Of a DNA stretch of 5,260 nt, positions 1 to 5,260 are shown piece after piece. How positions within the stretch are numbered: position 1 is the first letter of the stretch; each line of letters begins with the position of its first letter. This DNA is from Spirochaetales bacterium UBA1265. GTDB taxonomy: Bacteria > Spirochaetota > Spirochaetia > Sphaerochaetales > Sphaerochaetaceae. The stretch is taken from NCBI GenBank assembly GCA_002308475.1, contig DBVL01000108.1:1-5260 (forward strand), read 5' to 3'. A program made the position numbers and the translations under genes. The notes under the pieces are model-generated. The model worked only from the letters and a program-made list of their open reading frames with translations, searched no databases and was not told the DNA's origin.

Positions 1-1263
1 AACAAGCTTCTTTTTGAGATGACTGCAAAGTATGGCACTCCGTATTTCTCAAATTATATTGGAAATACCGAGATGCAGCCGTCTGACGTAAGATCCATGT
101 GTTGCCGTCTTCGCCTGGATCTCAGAGAGCTGAGAAAGAAGAGTGGTGGTTTCTTCGGTAGCGGAGAGTCCACAGGTTCAATAGGTGTTGTAACCCTTAA
201 CATGCCACGTATAGGCTATCTTGCTTCAGATGAGAAGGATTTCTACAAGAGACTTGATCGCCTCATGGACATAGCAGCCCGCTCACTGAAGACAAAGAGA
301 GACACAGTTACAAGATACCTTGAGAACGGTCTTTATCCGTACACAAAGAGATACCTGGGTTCTTTCAACAACCACTTCTCAACAATTGGACTTGTCGGTA
401 TGAATGAGACCTGTCTGAATGCAAAATGGATCAGGGAAGATCTTACTCATGAGAAGGCTCAGAAGTTCACTGCTGAGGTTCTTGATCACATGAGAGAGAA
501 GCTTTCAGACTATCAGGAGCTCTATGGAGACCTTTACAATCTGGAGGCCACACCTGCTGAGTCCACAGCTTACCGTCTTGCCAAGCATGATAAGTCAAAG
601 TATCCAGATATTATCACTGCCGGCACAGAGGATTCTCCGTACTATACAAACTCTTCAAACCTTCCTGTAGGTTTCACGGAAGATGTCTTCAAGGCCATGG
701 AAATCCAGGATCCGCTTCAGCTCAAGTACACAAGCGGTACTGTCTTCCATGTCTTCCTCGGTGAGAAGCTCTCAGACTGGCATACAACAGCCAAGCTTGT
801 AAAAACCATTGCAAACAACTTTGAGCTGCCGTACTTTACTCTCAGCCCAACTTATTCCGTATGTCCTGATCACGGATACCTTGCAGGTGAGATGTGGAGT
901 TGCCCACACTGTGGCAAGAAGACTGAGGTCTACTCAAGAATAACAGGCTACTACAGACCTATCCAGAACTGGAACACAGGTAAGACTGAGGAATTCAAGG
1001 ACAGGAAGGAGTATGTACCTGAGAGATCAGTTCTTCCTCAGAAGGGTGGAGCTCTGCTCTTCACAACTCCCACATGCCCGAACTGTCCGACAGCCAAGGC
1101 TCATCTGGACAAGGCTGGTTACAAGTACACTGTAGTAGATGCTACAAAGGAAACAGCTCTTGCAGATAAGTATGGTATACAGAGTGTTCCGACCCTCGTT
1201 GATGGTGAAAACATCTATAGAGGCGTAGGAGAGATCCTTGCTTCCATCAGAAACAGGGCATAA
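1..1263 (+). CDS. nrdD: Anaerobic ribonucleoside-triphosphate reductase NrdD, C-terminal part, with fused C-terminal redoxin domain (5' end outside window)
   Basis: This is the large subunit of class III ribonucleotide reductase, which reduces NTPs to dNTPs in the cytoplasm with a glycyl radical. The frame is open to base 1 (NKLLFE precedes the first ATG at 19), so the gene is cut by the window edge and the N-terminal half, including any ATP cone, is missing. Counting from the Met at 19: SMCCRLRLDL (26-35) holds Cys29, aligned by eye with the thiyl-radical cysteine; VVTLNMPRI follows (57-65); TPAES (178-182) carries Glu181; Cys282/His285/Cys295/Cys298 form a zinc site; RITGYYRPIQNWN (307-319) is the glycyl-radical loop, with Gly310 at bases 946-948. 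After the usual end of NrdD, residues about 345-412 form a thioredoxin-fold domain with CPNC (353-356) and SVPTLV (389-394, cis-proline), like glutaredoxin/NrdH. Lysine is almost always AAG (29 of 31), which suggests high expression. The NrdD call is very secure; the partner role of the redoxin is inferred. Confidence 0.97.
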   Translation, partial: NKLLFEMTAKYGTPYFSNYIGNTEMQPSDVRSMCCRLRLDLRELRKKSGGFFGSGESTGSIGVVTLNMPRIGYLASDEKDFYKRLDRLMDIAARSLKTKRDTVTRYLENGLYPYTKRYLGSFNNHFSTIGLVGMNETCLNAKWIREDLTHEKAQKFTAEVLDHMREKLSDYQELYGDLYNLEATPAESTAYRLAKHDKSKYPDIITAGTEDSPYYTNSSNLPVGFTEDVFKAMEIQDPLQLKYTSGTVFHVFLGEKLSDWHTTAKLVKTIANNFELPYFTLSPTYSVCPDHGYLAGEMWSCPHCGKKTEVYSRITGYYRPIQNWNTGKTEEFKDRKEYVPERSVLPQKGGALLFTTPTCPNCPTAKAHLDKAGYKYTVVDATKETALADKYGIQSVPTLVDGENIYRGVGEILASIRNRA

Positions 1264-1286
1264 GAGCTCTGAATATGGAGAAAGAG

Positions 1287-1319
1287 GGGCCGTAACGTGA
1301 TAGTTATGGCCCTTTTTTT
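1287..1319 (+). terminator. Rho-independent terminator of nrdD
   Basis: A 10-base-pair stem (GGGCCGTAAC at 1287-1296 with GTTATGGCCC at 1303-1312, one G-U pair) closes a 6-base loop and is followed directly by seven Ts (1313-1319). It begins 23 bases after the nrdD stop codon. It should largely separate nrdD transcription from nrdG, which fits a separate promoter before nrdG. Confidence 0.93.
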
Positions 1320-1364
1320 GTCTTTAAGATTCTTTCAGTTCATACTTCTGATGGTTTTTTGGTG

Positions 1365-1393
1365 CTGTTTGTATGAATTATTCATACAGACAG
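1365..1393. promoter_or_regulatory. Long inverted repeat between nrdD and nrdG, candidate operator
   Basis: Two 14-base arms (1365-1378 and 1380-1393) flank a single central T. All positions pair except one T-G. The core is TGTATGAAT-T-ATTCATACA (1370-1388). Its centre lies about 87 bases upstream of the predicted nrdG start point. The near-perfect dyad and short centre suit a dimeric DNA-binding protein better than a transcript hairpin, because there is no U-run directly after it (TTTTT begins at 1398, after AGCA). The TGTATGA half-site recurs at 1463-1469, and a TTCATAC copy lies at 1339-1345. The binding protein is unknown; the operator role is inferred from symmetry and position. Confidence 0.5.
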
Positions 1394-1430
1394 AGCATTT
1401 TTACCCCGATTGTAGTGGAAATTTGATTGA

Positions 1431-1459
1431 TTGAAAGACTTGGAGTGTTGGTTTAGTAT
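1431..1459 (+). promoter_or_regulatory. Sigma70-type promoter for nrdG, predicted leaderless start
   Basis: The -35 box TTGAAA (1431-1436) matches five of six consensus bases. It is followed by a 17-base spacer and the -10 box TAGTAT (1454-1459), which keeps the T1, A2, A5 and T6 positions. Initiation about 7 bases after the -10 box would fall at base 1466, which is the A of the nrdG ATG. No Shine-Dalgarno sequence lies at a normal distance from that ATG, which agrees with a leaderless transcript. Confidence 0.65.
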
Positions 1460-1465
1460 TGCTGT

Positions 1466-2170
1466 ATGAGGTTTGCAGGTTTACAGAAACTGGATTTGTT
1501 GAACTGCCCGGGAAAGGTTTCAGCCACTGTTTTCACACAGGGGTGTAATTTCAGATGCCCATACTGTCACAACCCGTCCCTGGTTTTGCCTGTTGGGGAA
1601 TCACAGCAGGTTACGGTCAGTGATGAGGAGATTTTCTCTTATTTGGAGAAAAGGCGGGGCATGATTGAAGCCGTGGCAATCACAGGCGGAGAGCCCACAC
1701 TGCACCCGGAGATAGAGCTCTTTATAAAGAGAGTCAAAGAGATGGGGTATTTTGTGAAACTGGACACAAACGGAACAAATCCCCTTTTCCTTCAAAAGCT
1801 ATTGGATCAGGATCTGTTGGGATATGTGGCCATGGATTTCAAGACCTCACTTGAGAACTATGGCAGAGTGTTTGCCAGCAGCTCTGCACCGGAGGCAATC
1901 ATGAGATCTTTGAAGATTCTCTCATCCTCAAAGGCAGACTGGGAGATAAGGACAACCTGTGTGCCTTCCATAGTGAGAGAGGAAGATTTTGAAAGCATAA
2001 AGAGAGTCATGGATGGTCTTGGAGTCAAGTATAAGTGGTACCTTCAGGCTTTTAACCCTGCGGTGACACTGGATAAGACTTATAACGAAGAGGTGGCCTA
2101 TGACCAGGAGTTTCTTGAAAGGCTTGTCTCTGAATATACAGATGAAAAATGTACTGTGATGATCAGGTAA
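1466..2170 (+). CDS. nrdG: Anaerobic ribonucleotide reductase-activating protein NrdG (radical SAM)
   Basis: NrdG is a 4Fe-4S radical SAM enzyme that uses reductive cleavage of S-adenosylmethionine to place the glycyl radical on NrdD. The 234-residue protein opens with AGLQKLDLLNCPGK (4-17), typical of the NrdG2/pyruvate formate-lyase-activase-like branch. It then has the cluster motif CNFRCPYC (Cys27, Cys31, Cys34), the SAM-binding TGGEP (73-77) and KLDTNG (98-103). No extra ferredoxin domain is present. The ATG at 1466 is the first usable start, since a stop codon (1454-1456) lies just upstream in frame and the N-terminus matches the family from residue 3. It has no good Shine-Dalgarno site, and translation is probably leaderless from the promoter at 1431-1459. 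It lies after nrdD but behind a strong terminator, and 17 bases before ppaC, with which it is probably cotranscribed. The pairing with nrdD supports NrdG over another glycyl-radical activase. Confidence 0.94.
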   Translation: MRFAGLQKLDLLNCPGKVSATVFTQGCNFRCPYCHNPSLVLPVGESQQVTVSDEEIFSYLEKRRGMIEAVAITGGEPTLHPEIELFIKRVKEMGYFVKLDTNGTNPLFLQKLLDQDLLGYVAMDFKTSLENYGRVFASSSAPEAIMRSLKILSSSKADWEIRTTCVPSIVREEDFESIKRVMDGLGVKYKWYLQAFNPAVTLDKTYNEEVAYDQEFLERLVSEYTDEKCTVMIR

Positions 2171-2173
2171 GAC

Positions 2174-2184
2174 AGAGGAAAGAG
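2174..2184 (+). promoter_or_regulatory. Ribosome binding site that fixes the ppaC start
   Basis: The purine-rich AGAGGAAAGAG lies just before ATG 2188, with its AGGA core 8 bases from the start codon. An upstream in-frame ATG at 2149 lies inside nrdG, has no comparable site, and would add 13 residues that do not resemble the family's N-terminus. Confidence 0.85.
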
Positions 2185-2187
2185 ATA

Positions 2188-3810
2188 ATGAGTGGAATAG
2201 AGGATAGAATTTACATAACGGGACACAGAAATCCGGATATGGACAGCGTTTGTGCAGCATACGGATATGCCAATTTGAAAAATGCCCTGAGCAAGGAAAA
2301 AAACTATGTGGCCATAAGATGTGGACACCTGTCAGACAGTCTGAAAAGACAGTTTGCAACTCTGGGAATAGAGCCACCACCGTATATGAGAGATGTCTAT
2401 CCAAAGGTCTCGGATGTGATGAGAAAGGCTGAATTCTCAGTTGAGGCAGATGCACCAATCTTCAGCCTCATGAAAACCTTCAGTGACAGCAATCCTTCAG
2501 TCATACCCGTGACAAAGGACGGAAAGTTCCATGCCCTTCTGAGCGTGGACAATATTACTTCCTGGTTTTTGAAGGAAAACTCCACGGATCTTCCTGTTTA
2601 CAGTTTTTCACTTAAAAACGTAGAGGCTGTGCTCCCAGGACGGTTTATAAAGAGAGGGAGGGAGCGCTTTGGTGCCTACATACTAGCCGGAGCTGCAGAT
2701 ATAGATGAGTTCAGGGCCAGAGTGCCGGAAAACTGTCCGGCTGTTGTGGTCATGGGAAAAAGGATGGAGCATATCCGGCACGTGCTGAAAATGCAGATAC
2801 CTCTTCTGGTTGTCACAACAACAGACTTTCTGGATGAAGCAGATATTTCAGAGTTTAAAGGATCAGTGTTTCTCACAAACCTGGGAACGGCCGAGGCTAT
2901 AAGAAGACTGAGAATGGCAACTGAGGTGAAAGAATTGCTCGGACCGCAGGGCCAGAGCCTGCAGGCGAATGTACTGTTTGACGACGCAAAGACATTGCTC
3001 GCTGAGAGCAATCTCAGAGGCCTCAGTGTCTTTGACGGAAATCAGTGGGTTGGCTATGTGACGCGCAGATGCTTTCTGCAAAAGCCGTCTTACAAGGTGA
3101 TTCTTGTCGACCACAATGAGATGGGGCAGAGCATAAAAGGAATAGAGACAGCTTCTGTCAGGGAGATTATAGACCATCATAGGCTGGATGCGGTGAAAAC
3201 CACGCTTCCTATTTTCATAGATGCTGAGCCGTTGGGAAGCACGTGTACAATCATCTCCAAGCTGTTTGAGAGACACTCAATTGCCCCGGATCCTGTTACT
3301 GCAAAGGTTCTTCTTGCTGGGATAGTTTCAGATACACTGATCCTGAAAAGTCCCACAACCACAGATACTGACAGGGCTGCGGCTGAAAAGCTCTGTATGA
3401 TAGCAGGGGAAAACTCAGTCAAGGAATTTGGACAGAGGATGTTCAATCAGAGTGAGTCTCTCAGTGTCAGGGATCCGAAAACAGTCATCAAGTCAGACTT
3501 CAAGGTTTACGTGGAAAACGCCATAAAGATAGGAATAGGTCAGTGCGAGACTCCGTCAGTTGAAGACGCCTTACAGGTCTGTGACAAGTACCTTGAGGTT
3601 CTTGATGAGGTAAGGACAGATGCTTCTCTGGACTGGGCCATGTTGATGATAACAGATGTTTTACGCGAGCACAGCATACTTCTTTCAACCGTGCATAGTG
3701 CAGAGCGCAAGCTTCCTTATACAAAGATAAAGGACTGCGTTTATGATATGCCGGGCATCCTTTCCAGAAAGAAACAGCTGCTTCCGGAGATAGTGAACGT
3801 TGTGGACTGA
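2188..3810 (+). CDS. ppaC: Manganese-dependent inorganic pyrophosphatase, family II, with CBS-DRTGG-CBS regulatory insert
   Basis: The enzyme hydrolyses pyrophosphate to two phosphates in the cytoplasm, pulling DNA, RNA and amino-acid activation reactions forward. From ATG 2188 it has 540 residues, normal for CBS-PPases and far longer than the simple form of about 310. The DHH catalytic domain starts with GHRNPDMDS (12-20; metal ligands His13, Asp17, Asp19). An insert follows: CBS1 (about 71-130), a DRTGG-like domain (about 131-240) and CBS2 (about 245-298). The DHH domain then resumes with VDHNE (307-311, Asp308), IIDHHR (327-332, His330/His331), PLGSTCT (348-354) and SDT (381-383, Asp382). 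The C-terminal DHHA2 domain ends with SRKKQ (526-530), the substrate-binding Arg-Lys motif. All key residues are present, so it should be active. In this family AMP/ADP binding to CBS inhibits, and DRTGG-bearing members can be activated by diadenosine polyphosphates. It sits 17 bases after nrdG and 13 before ohrR in an apparent operon, linking dNTP supply to pyrophosphate removal. Confidence 0.95.
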   Translation: MSGIEDRIYITGHRNPDMDSVCAAYGYANLKNALSKEKNYVAIRCGHLSDSLKRQFATLGIEPPPYMRDVYPKVSDVMRKAEFSVEADAPIFSLMKTFSDSNPSVIPVTKDGKFHALLSVDNITSWFLKENSTDLPVYSFSLKNVEAVLPGRFIKRGRERFGAYILAGAADIDEFRARVPENCPAVVVMGKRMEHIRHVLKMQIPLLVVTTTDFLDEADISEFKGSVFLTNLGTAEAIRRLRMATEVKELLGPQGQSLQANVLFDDAKTLLAESNLRGLSVFDGNQWVGYVTRRCFLQKPSYKVILVDHNEMGQSIKGIETASVREIIDHHRLDAVKTTLPIFIDAEPLGSTCTIISKLFERHSIAPDPVTAKVLLAGIVSDTLILKSPTTTDTDRAAAEKLCMIAGENSVKEFGQRMFNQSESLSVRDPKTVIKSDFKVYVENAIKIGIGQCETPSVEDALQVCDKYLEVLDEVRTDASLDWAMLMITDVLREHSILLSTVHSAERKLPYTKIKDCVYDMPGILSRKKQLLPEIVNVVD

Positions 3811-3816
3811 GAGGGG
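3810..3816 (+). promoter_or_regulatory. Ribosome binding site that fixes the ohrR-like start
   Basis: AGAGGGG overlaps the last base of the ppaC stop codon and lies 7 bases before ATG 3824. An upstream in-frame TTG at 3800 lies inside ppaC and would add eight residues absent from related OhrR proteins, so ATG 3824 is preferred. Confidence 0.8.
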
Positions 3817-3823
3817 TAATAAG

Positions 3824-4264
3824 ATGGGATTAGATGAAGATAAGTATGATATTCTCAAGCTCAGCAACCAGCTGTGCTTTCCTCTGTACGCCTGTGCCAA
3901 GGAGATAGTACGCGCTTATACTCCGGTTCTGAAGCCCCTTGGCCTGACCTATACACAGTACATAGTCATGCTTGCCCTGTGGGAGAGAAGGACTCTTTAC
4001 ATGAAGGAACTGGGGGAGATTCTTTATCTGGATTCGGGAACCCTTACTCCCCTTGTGAACAGGCTGTTTGAGAAAGGCTACATTTCAAAGAAGAGGTCTG
4101 ACAAAGATGCCAGGGACCTTGAGGTAAGTGTTACAGTGAAAGGCTGGGAACTCAGGGAAAGAGCCTTGTCTGTGCCTGGCGAGGTGGGCTCCTGCGTGGA
4201 TCTGAATGCGGAAGAAGCCCAGAAGCTTTTCACTTTGCTTCACCAGTTACTCAGACAGTTCTGA
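3824..4264 (+). CDS. ohrR: MarR-family transcriptional regulator, OhrR-like organic peroxide sensor
   Basis: The 146-residue protein is a winged-helix DNA-binding dimer of the MarR family. It closely follows Bacillus OhrR from end to end: NQLCFPLYA (15-23), LTYTQYIVML (41-50), LYLDSGTLTPLVNRL (67-81, recognition helix region), the wing KKRSDKDARDLEVSVT (89-104), and VPGEV (117-121). Cys18 aligns with the peroxide-sensing cysteine, and Tyr22, Tyr32 and Tyr43 match the tyrosines that surround or hydrogen-bond it. OhrR represses ohr and related genes until organic hydroperoxides oxidise the cysteine. Two more cysteines, Cys24 and Cys124, are present; Cys124 lies about where the resolving cysteine of two-Cys OhrR occurs. 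No ohr peroxidase gene is seen in the window, so its targets are unknown; it may regulate this operon or a distant gene. It lies 13 bases after ppaC, and its 3' end overlaps the opposing permease gene by 14 bases. The family is secure; the OhrR subtype is likely. Confidence 0.88.
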   Translation: MGLDEDKYDILKLSNQLCFPLYACAKEIVRAYTPVLKPLGLTYTQYIVMLALWERRTLYMKELGEILYLDSGTLTPLVNRLFEKGYISKKRSDKDARDLEVSVTVKGWELRERALSVPGEVGSCVDLNAEEAQKLFTLLHQLLRQF

Positions 4265-5087
4265 TTTTTCCTATAGCCGCAAATATAAGAAAACACAGTA
4301 TTTCAACCACTACAATAGTGGAACCAACCGGCGTGTCTGCAAGGATGGAGATGATTATTCCTGAGACTGCACAGATTACGGAGAGTACGGCACTGCAGAT
4401 GGTTACTGTCTTAAAGCTCTTGTAGACCCTCATGGCGGAGATGGCAGGGAAGATGATCAGGGCAGAGATGAGAAGGGAGCCCACCAGCTTCATGGCAAGA
4501 ACTATGATCACGGCTGTGATTGAGGCAATCAGGAGATTGTACCTGCCCACAGGTGTGCCTGCTGCTGTGGCAAAGTCCTCATCAAAGGTAACTGCAAATA
4601 TATGGTTGTAGCAGAGTATGTAAACAGTTACGACAACAACTGCAAGAATTAGGCTCAGATAGACTTCAGAGAGTGTAAGAGTCAGGATGGAGACAGAACC
4701 GAAGAGGGTACTGCAGACATCGCCCGAGATGTTCGGAGCCTTTGAGAAAAGGTTCATGACCAGGTAGCCTATGGCAAGAGCGCCTACGGAGATCATGGCT
4801 ATGGCGGCATCTCCCTTTATTCTGGCTGTGGTCCCCGTCTTGAGAAGAAGTATGGCACACAAGACTGTTACCGGCAGGACAAGGGTCATGTCATTTGAGA
4901 GGTTCATGACGCCGGCTACGGCAATTATTCCAAAGGCCACATGGGACAGACCGTCTCCTATGAAGGAGAAGCGCTTGAGCACCAGAGACACTCCAAGAAG
5001 AGAAGCACAGAGAGAGATGAGTGTTCCGACTATAAGGGCATAACGCACAAAGGGGAAGGAGAAGTAGAAGGAAAGGGTTTCAAACAT
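4251..5087 (-). CDS. znuB: Metal (Zn/Mn/Fe) ABC transporter permease, ZnuB/MntB-like, ABC-3 family
   Basis: This 278-residue integral membrane protein forms the channel of a metal-ion importer, working with a binding protein and an ATPase. It has seven or eight hydrophobic segments (about 15-37, 46-62, 65-82, 92-115, 130-158, 181-214, 225-248, 252-273). Family motifs are LVLKRFSFIGDGLSHVAFG (35-53, including His49), GDVCSTLFGS (122-131), DEDFATAAGT (169-178), KLVGSLLISALIIFPAISA (200-218) and DTPVGS (251-256). Start ATG 5087 has a perfect AGGAGG six bases upstream and overlaps the end of the ATPase gene by 8 bases (ATGTTTGA), indicating translational coupling. The metal cannot be read from the permease; zinc is the usual annotation for this type, with manganese or iron possible, so the symbol is provisional. 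Its 3' end overlaps ohrR tail to tail, with no room for a dedicated terminator between them. Confidence 0.93.
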   Translation of the reverse strand: MFETLSFYFSFPFVRYALIVGTLISLCASLLGVSLVLKRFSFIGDGLSHVAFGIIAVAGVMNLSNDMTLVLPVTVLCAILLLKTGTTARIKGDAAIAMISVGALAIGYLVMNLFSKAPNISGDVCSTLFGSVSILTLTLSEVYLSLILAVVVVTVYILCYNHIFAVTFDEDFATAAGTPVGRYNLLIASITAVIIVLAMKLVGSLLISALIIFPAISAMRVYKSFKTVTICSAVLSVICAVSGIIISILADTPVGSTIVVVEILCFLIFAAIGKIRTV

Positions 5088-5260
5088 GGTCTGCCTCCTG
5101 ATGGAAACGGATGTACCTCAGTCCCTCGCGGCTGTTCAGATACTCGTCTCTGGTTCCGAAAAACAGGGTGGAACCTATGTGCAGAATGTGTGTAGCAAAC
5201 TGAAGAGCGGCCTGGATGTCATGGGTTATCATGATGATGGATATGCCTTCGTCATTCAGG
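5080..5260 (-). CDS. znuC: Metal ABC transporter ATP-binding protein, C-terminal end (5' end outside window)
   Basis: The minus strand is open from the right edge to a TGA at 5080-5082, giving the last 59 whole codons of an ABC ATPase. IIMITHDIQAAL (8-19 of this fragment) contains the H-loop switch histidine (His13) in the usual beta-strand-THD context. FATHILHIGSTLFFGTRDEYL (21-41) is the tail seen in zinc/manganese ABC ATPases of Gram-positive anaerobes. Walker A, the signature motif and Walker B lie outside the window. It energises the permease encoded next to it, whose start codon it overlaps by 8 bases. A substrate-binding protein gene would be expected further along on the same strand, beyond the window. 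The ABC ATPase call is strong; the metal is not determined. Confidence 0.88.
   Translation of the reverse strand, partial: LNDEGISIIMITHDIQAALQFATHILHIGSTLFFGTRDEYLNSREGLRYIRFHQEADHV
5094..5099 (-). promoter_or_regulatory. Ribosome binding site of the metal permease gene
   Basis: On the minus strand this is a perfect AGGAGG, six bases before ATG 5087. It lies inside the coding sequence of the upstream ATPase, so translation of the two proteins is likely coupled. Confidence 0.88.

Noticed and set aside
1365..1402. The long inverted repeat read as a second terminator
   Set aside because: The T-run starts four bases beyond the stem, the arms are AT-rich, and a strong terminator already lies 46 bases upstream.
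1423..1436. TTGATTGATTGAAA as an FNR-like site
   Set aside because: The second half does not match ATCAA at the required spacing; the stretch is better explained as tandem TTGAT words ending in the -35 box.
1264..1465. NrdR box upstream of nrdG
   Set aside because: No pair of sequences like acaCwAtATaTwGtgt is seen in this gap. The region upstream of nrdD, where NrdR boxes normally lie, is outside the window.
2149..2187. Upstream in-frame ATG as the ppaC start
   Set aside because: It overlaps the end of nrdG, lacks a Shine-Dalgarno site of its own, and adds residues outside the family N-terminus. ATG 2188 has a good site and starts just before GHRNPD.
1928..2458. Open frame of 176 codons on the minus strand across the nrdG/ppaC junction
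   Set aside because: It is antisense to two well-supported genes, has no recognisable domain, and its composition (many His, Ser, Leu, Phe) is typical of a shadow frame.
2863..3276. Open frame of 137 codons on the minus strand inside ppaC
   Set aside because: It is fully antisense to the catalytic and CBS2 regions of ppaC and has no family features.
4251..4269. Small hairpin TCAGA-CAGT-TCTGA followed by TTTTT at the ohrR stop codon, as a terminator
   Set aside because: The stem is only five base pairs with two G-C pairs and the T-run is short, so it is too weak to call.
4771..5195. Plus-strand open frames of 90 and 84 codons opposite the metal permease and ATPase
   Set aside because: They are antisense to clear ABC transporter coding sequence and show no domain signal.

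Overview
The window reads as ordinary housekeeping chromosome from an anaerobic bacterium, most likely a Clostridia-type Firmicute (Bacillota). The grounds are an oxygen-sensitive class III ribonucleotide reductase with its activase, a long manganese-dependent CBS/DRTGG pyrophosphatase of the type common in Clostridia, an OhrR-like MarR regulator close to the Bacillus form, and purine-rich Shine-Dalgarno sites. The assignment is an inference from protein flavour; a spirochaete or another anaerobe is not excluded. I see no transposase, phage gene, CRISPR array, rRNA or tRNA.

Layout. Bases 1-1263 (+) hold the C-terminal part of nrdD, cut by the left edge. It carries the thiyl-radical cysteine, a zinc site, the glycyl-radical loop and an extra C-terminal glutaredoxin/NrdH-like domain with a CPNC motif. 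A strong intrinsic terminator (1287-1319) closes it. The 202-base gap that follows also contains a long inverted repeat (1365-1393) and a good promoter (1431-1459) whose predicted start point falls on the A of the nrdG ATG, so nrdG may be read from a leaderless mRNA. Then come nrdG (1466-2170), ppaC (2188-3810) and an ohrR-like gene (3824-4264), tightly spaced and probably one operon. On the minus strand, converging on ohrR and overlapping it by 14 bases, are a metal ABC permease (4251-5087) and the end of its ATPase (5080-5260), which runs off the right edge.

How the genes work together. NrdG would install the glycyl radical on NrdD, which makes dNTPs without oxygen. PpaC removes the pyrophosphate released by DNA synthesis and other polymerisations, and its CBS/DRTGG module would tie it to adenine-nucleotide levels. 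The OhrR-like protein is a thiol-based peroxide sensor at the end of this run. The opposing pair would import zinc, manganese or iron. No wholly new system is evident. The points most worth checking are the NrdD-redoxin fusion that still has the glutamate expected of formate-dependent enzymes, the leaderless nrdG promoter, and the repeated TGTATGA half-sites before nrdG.
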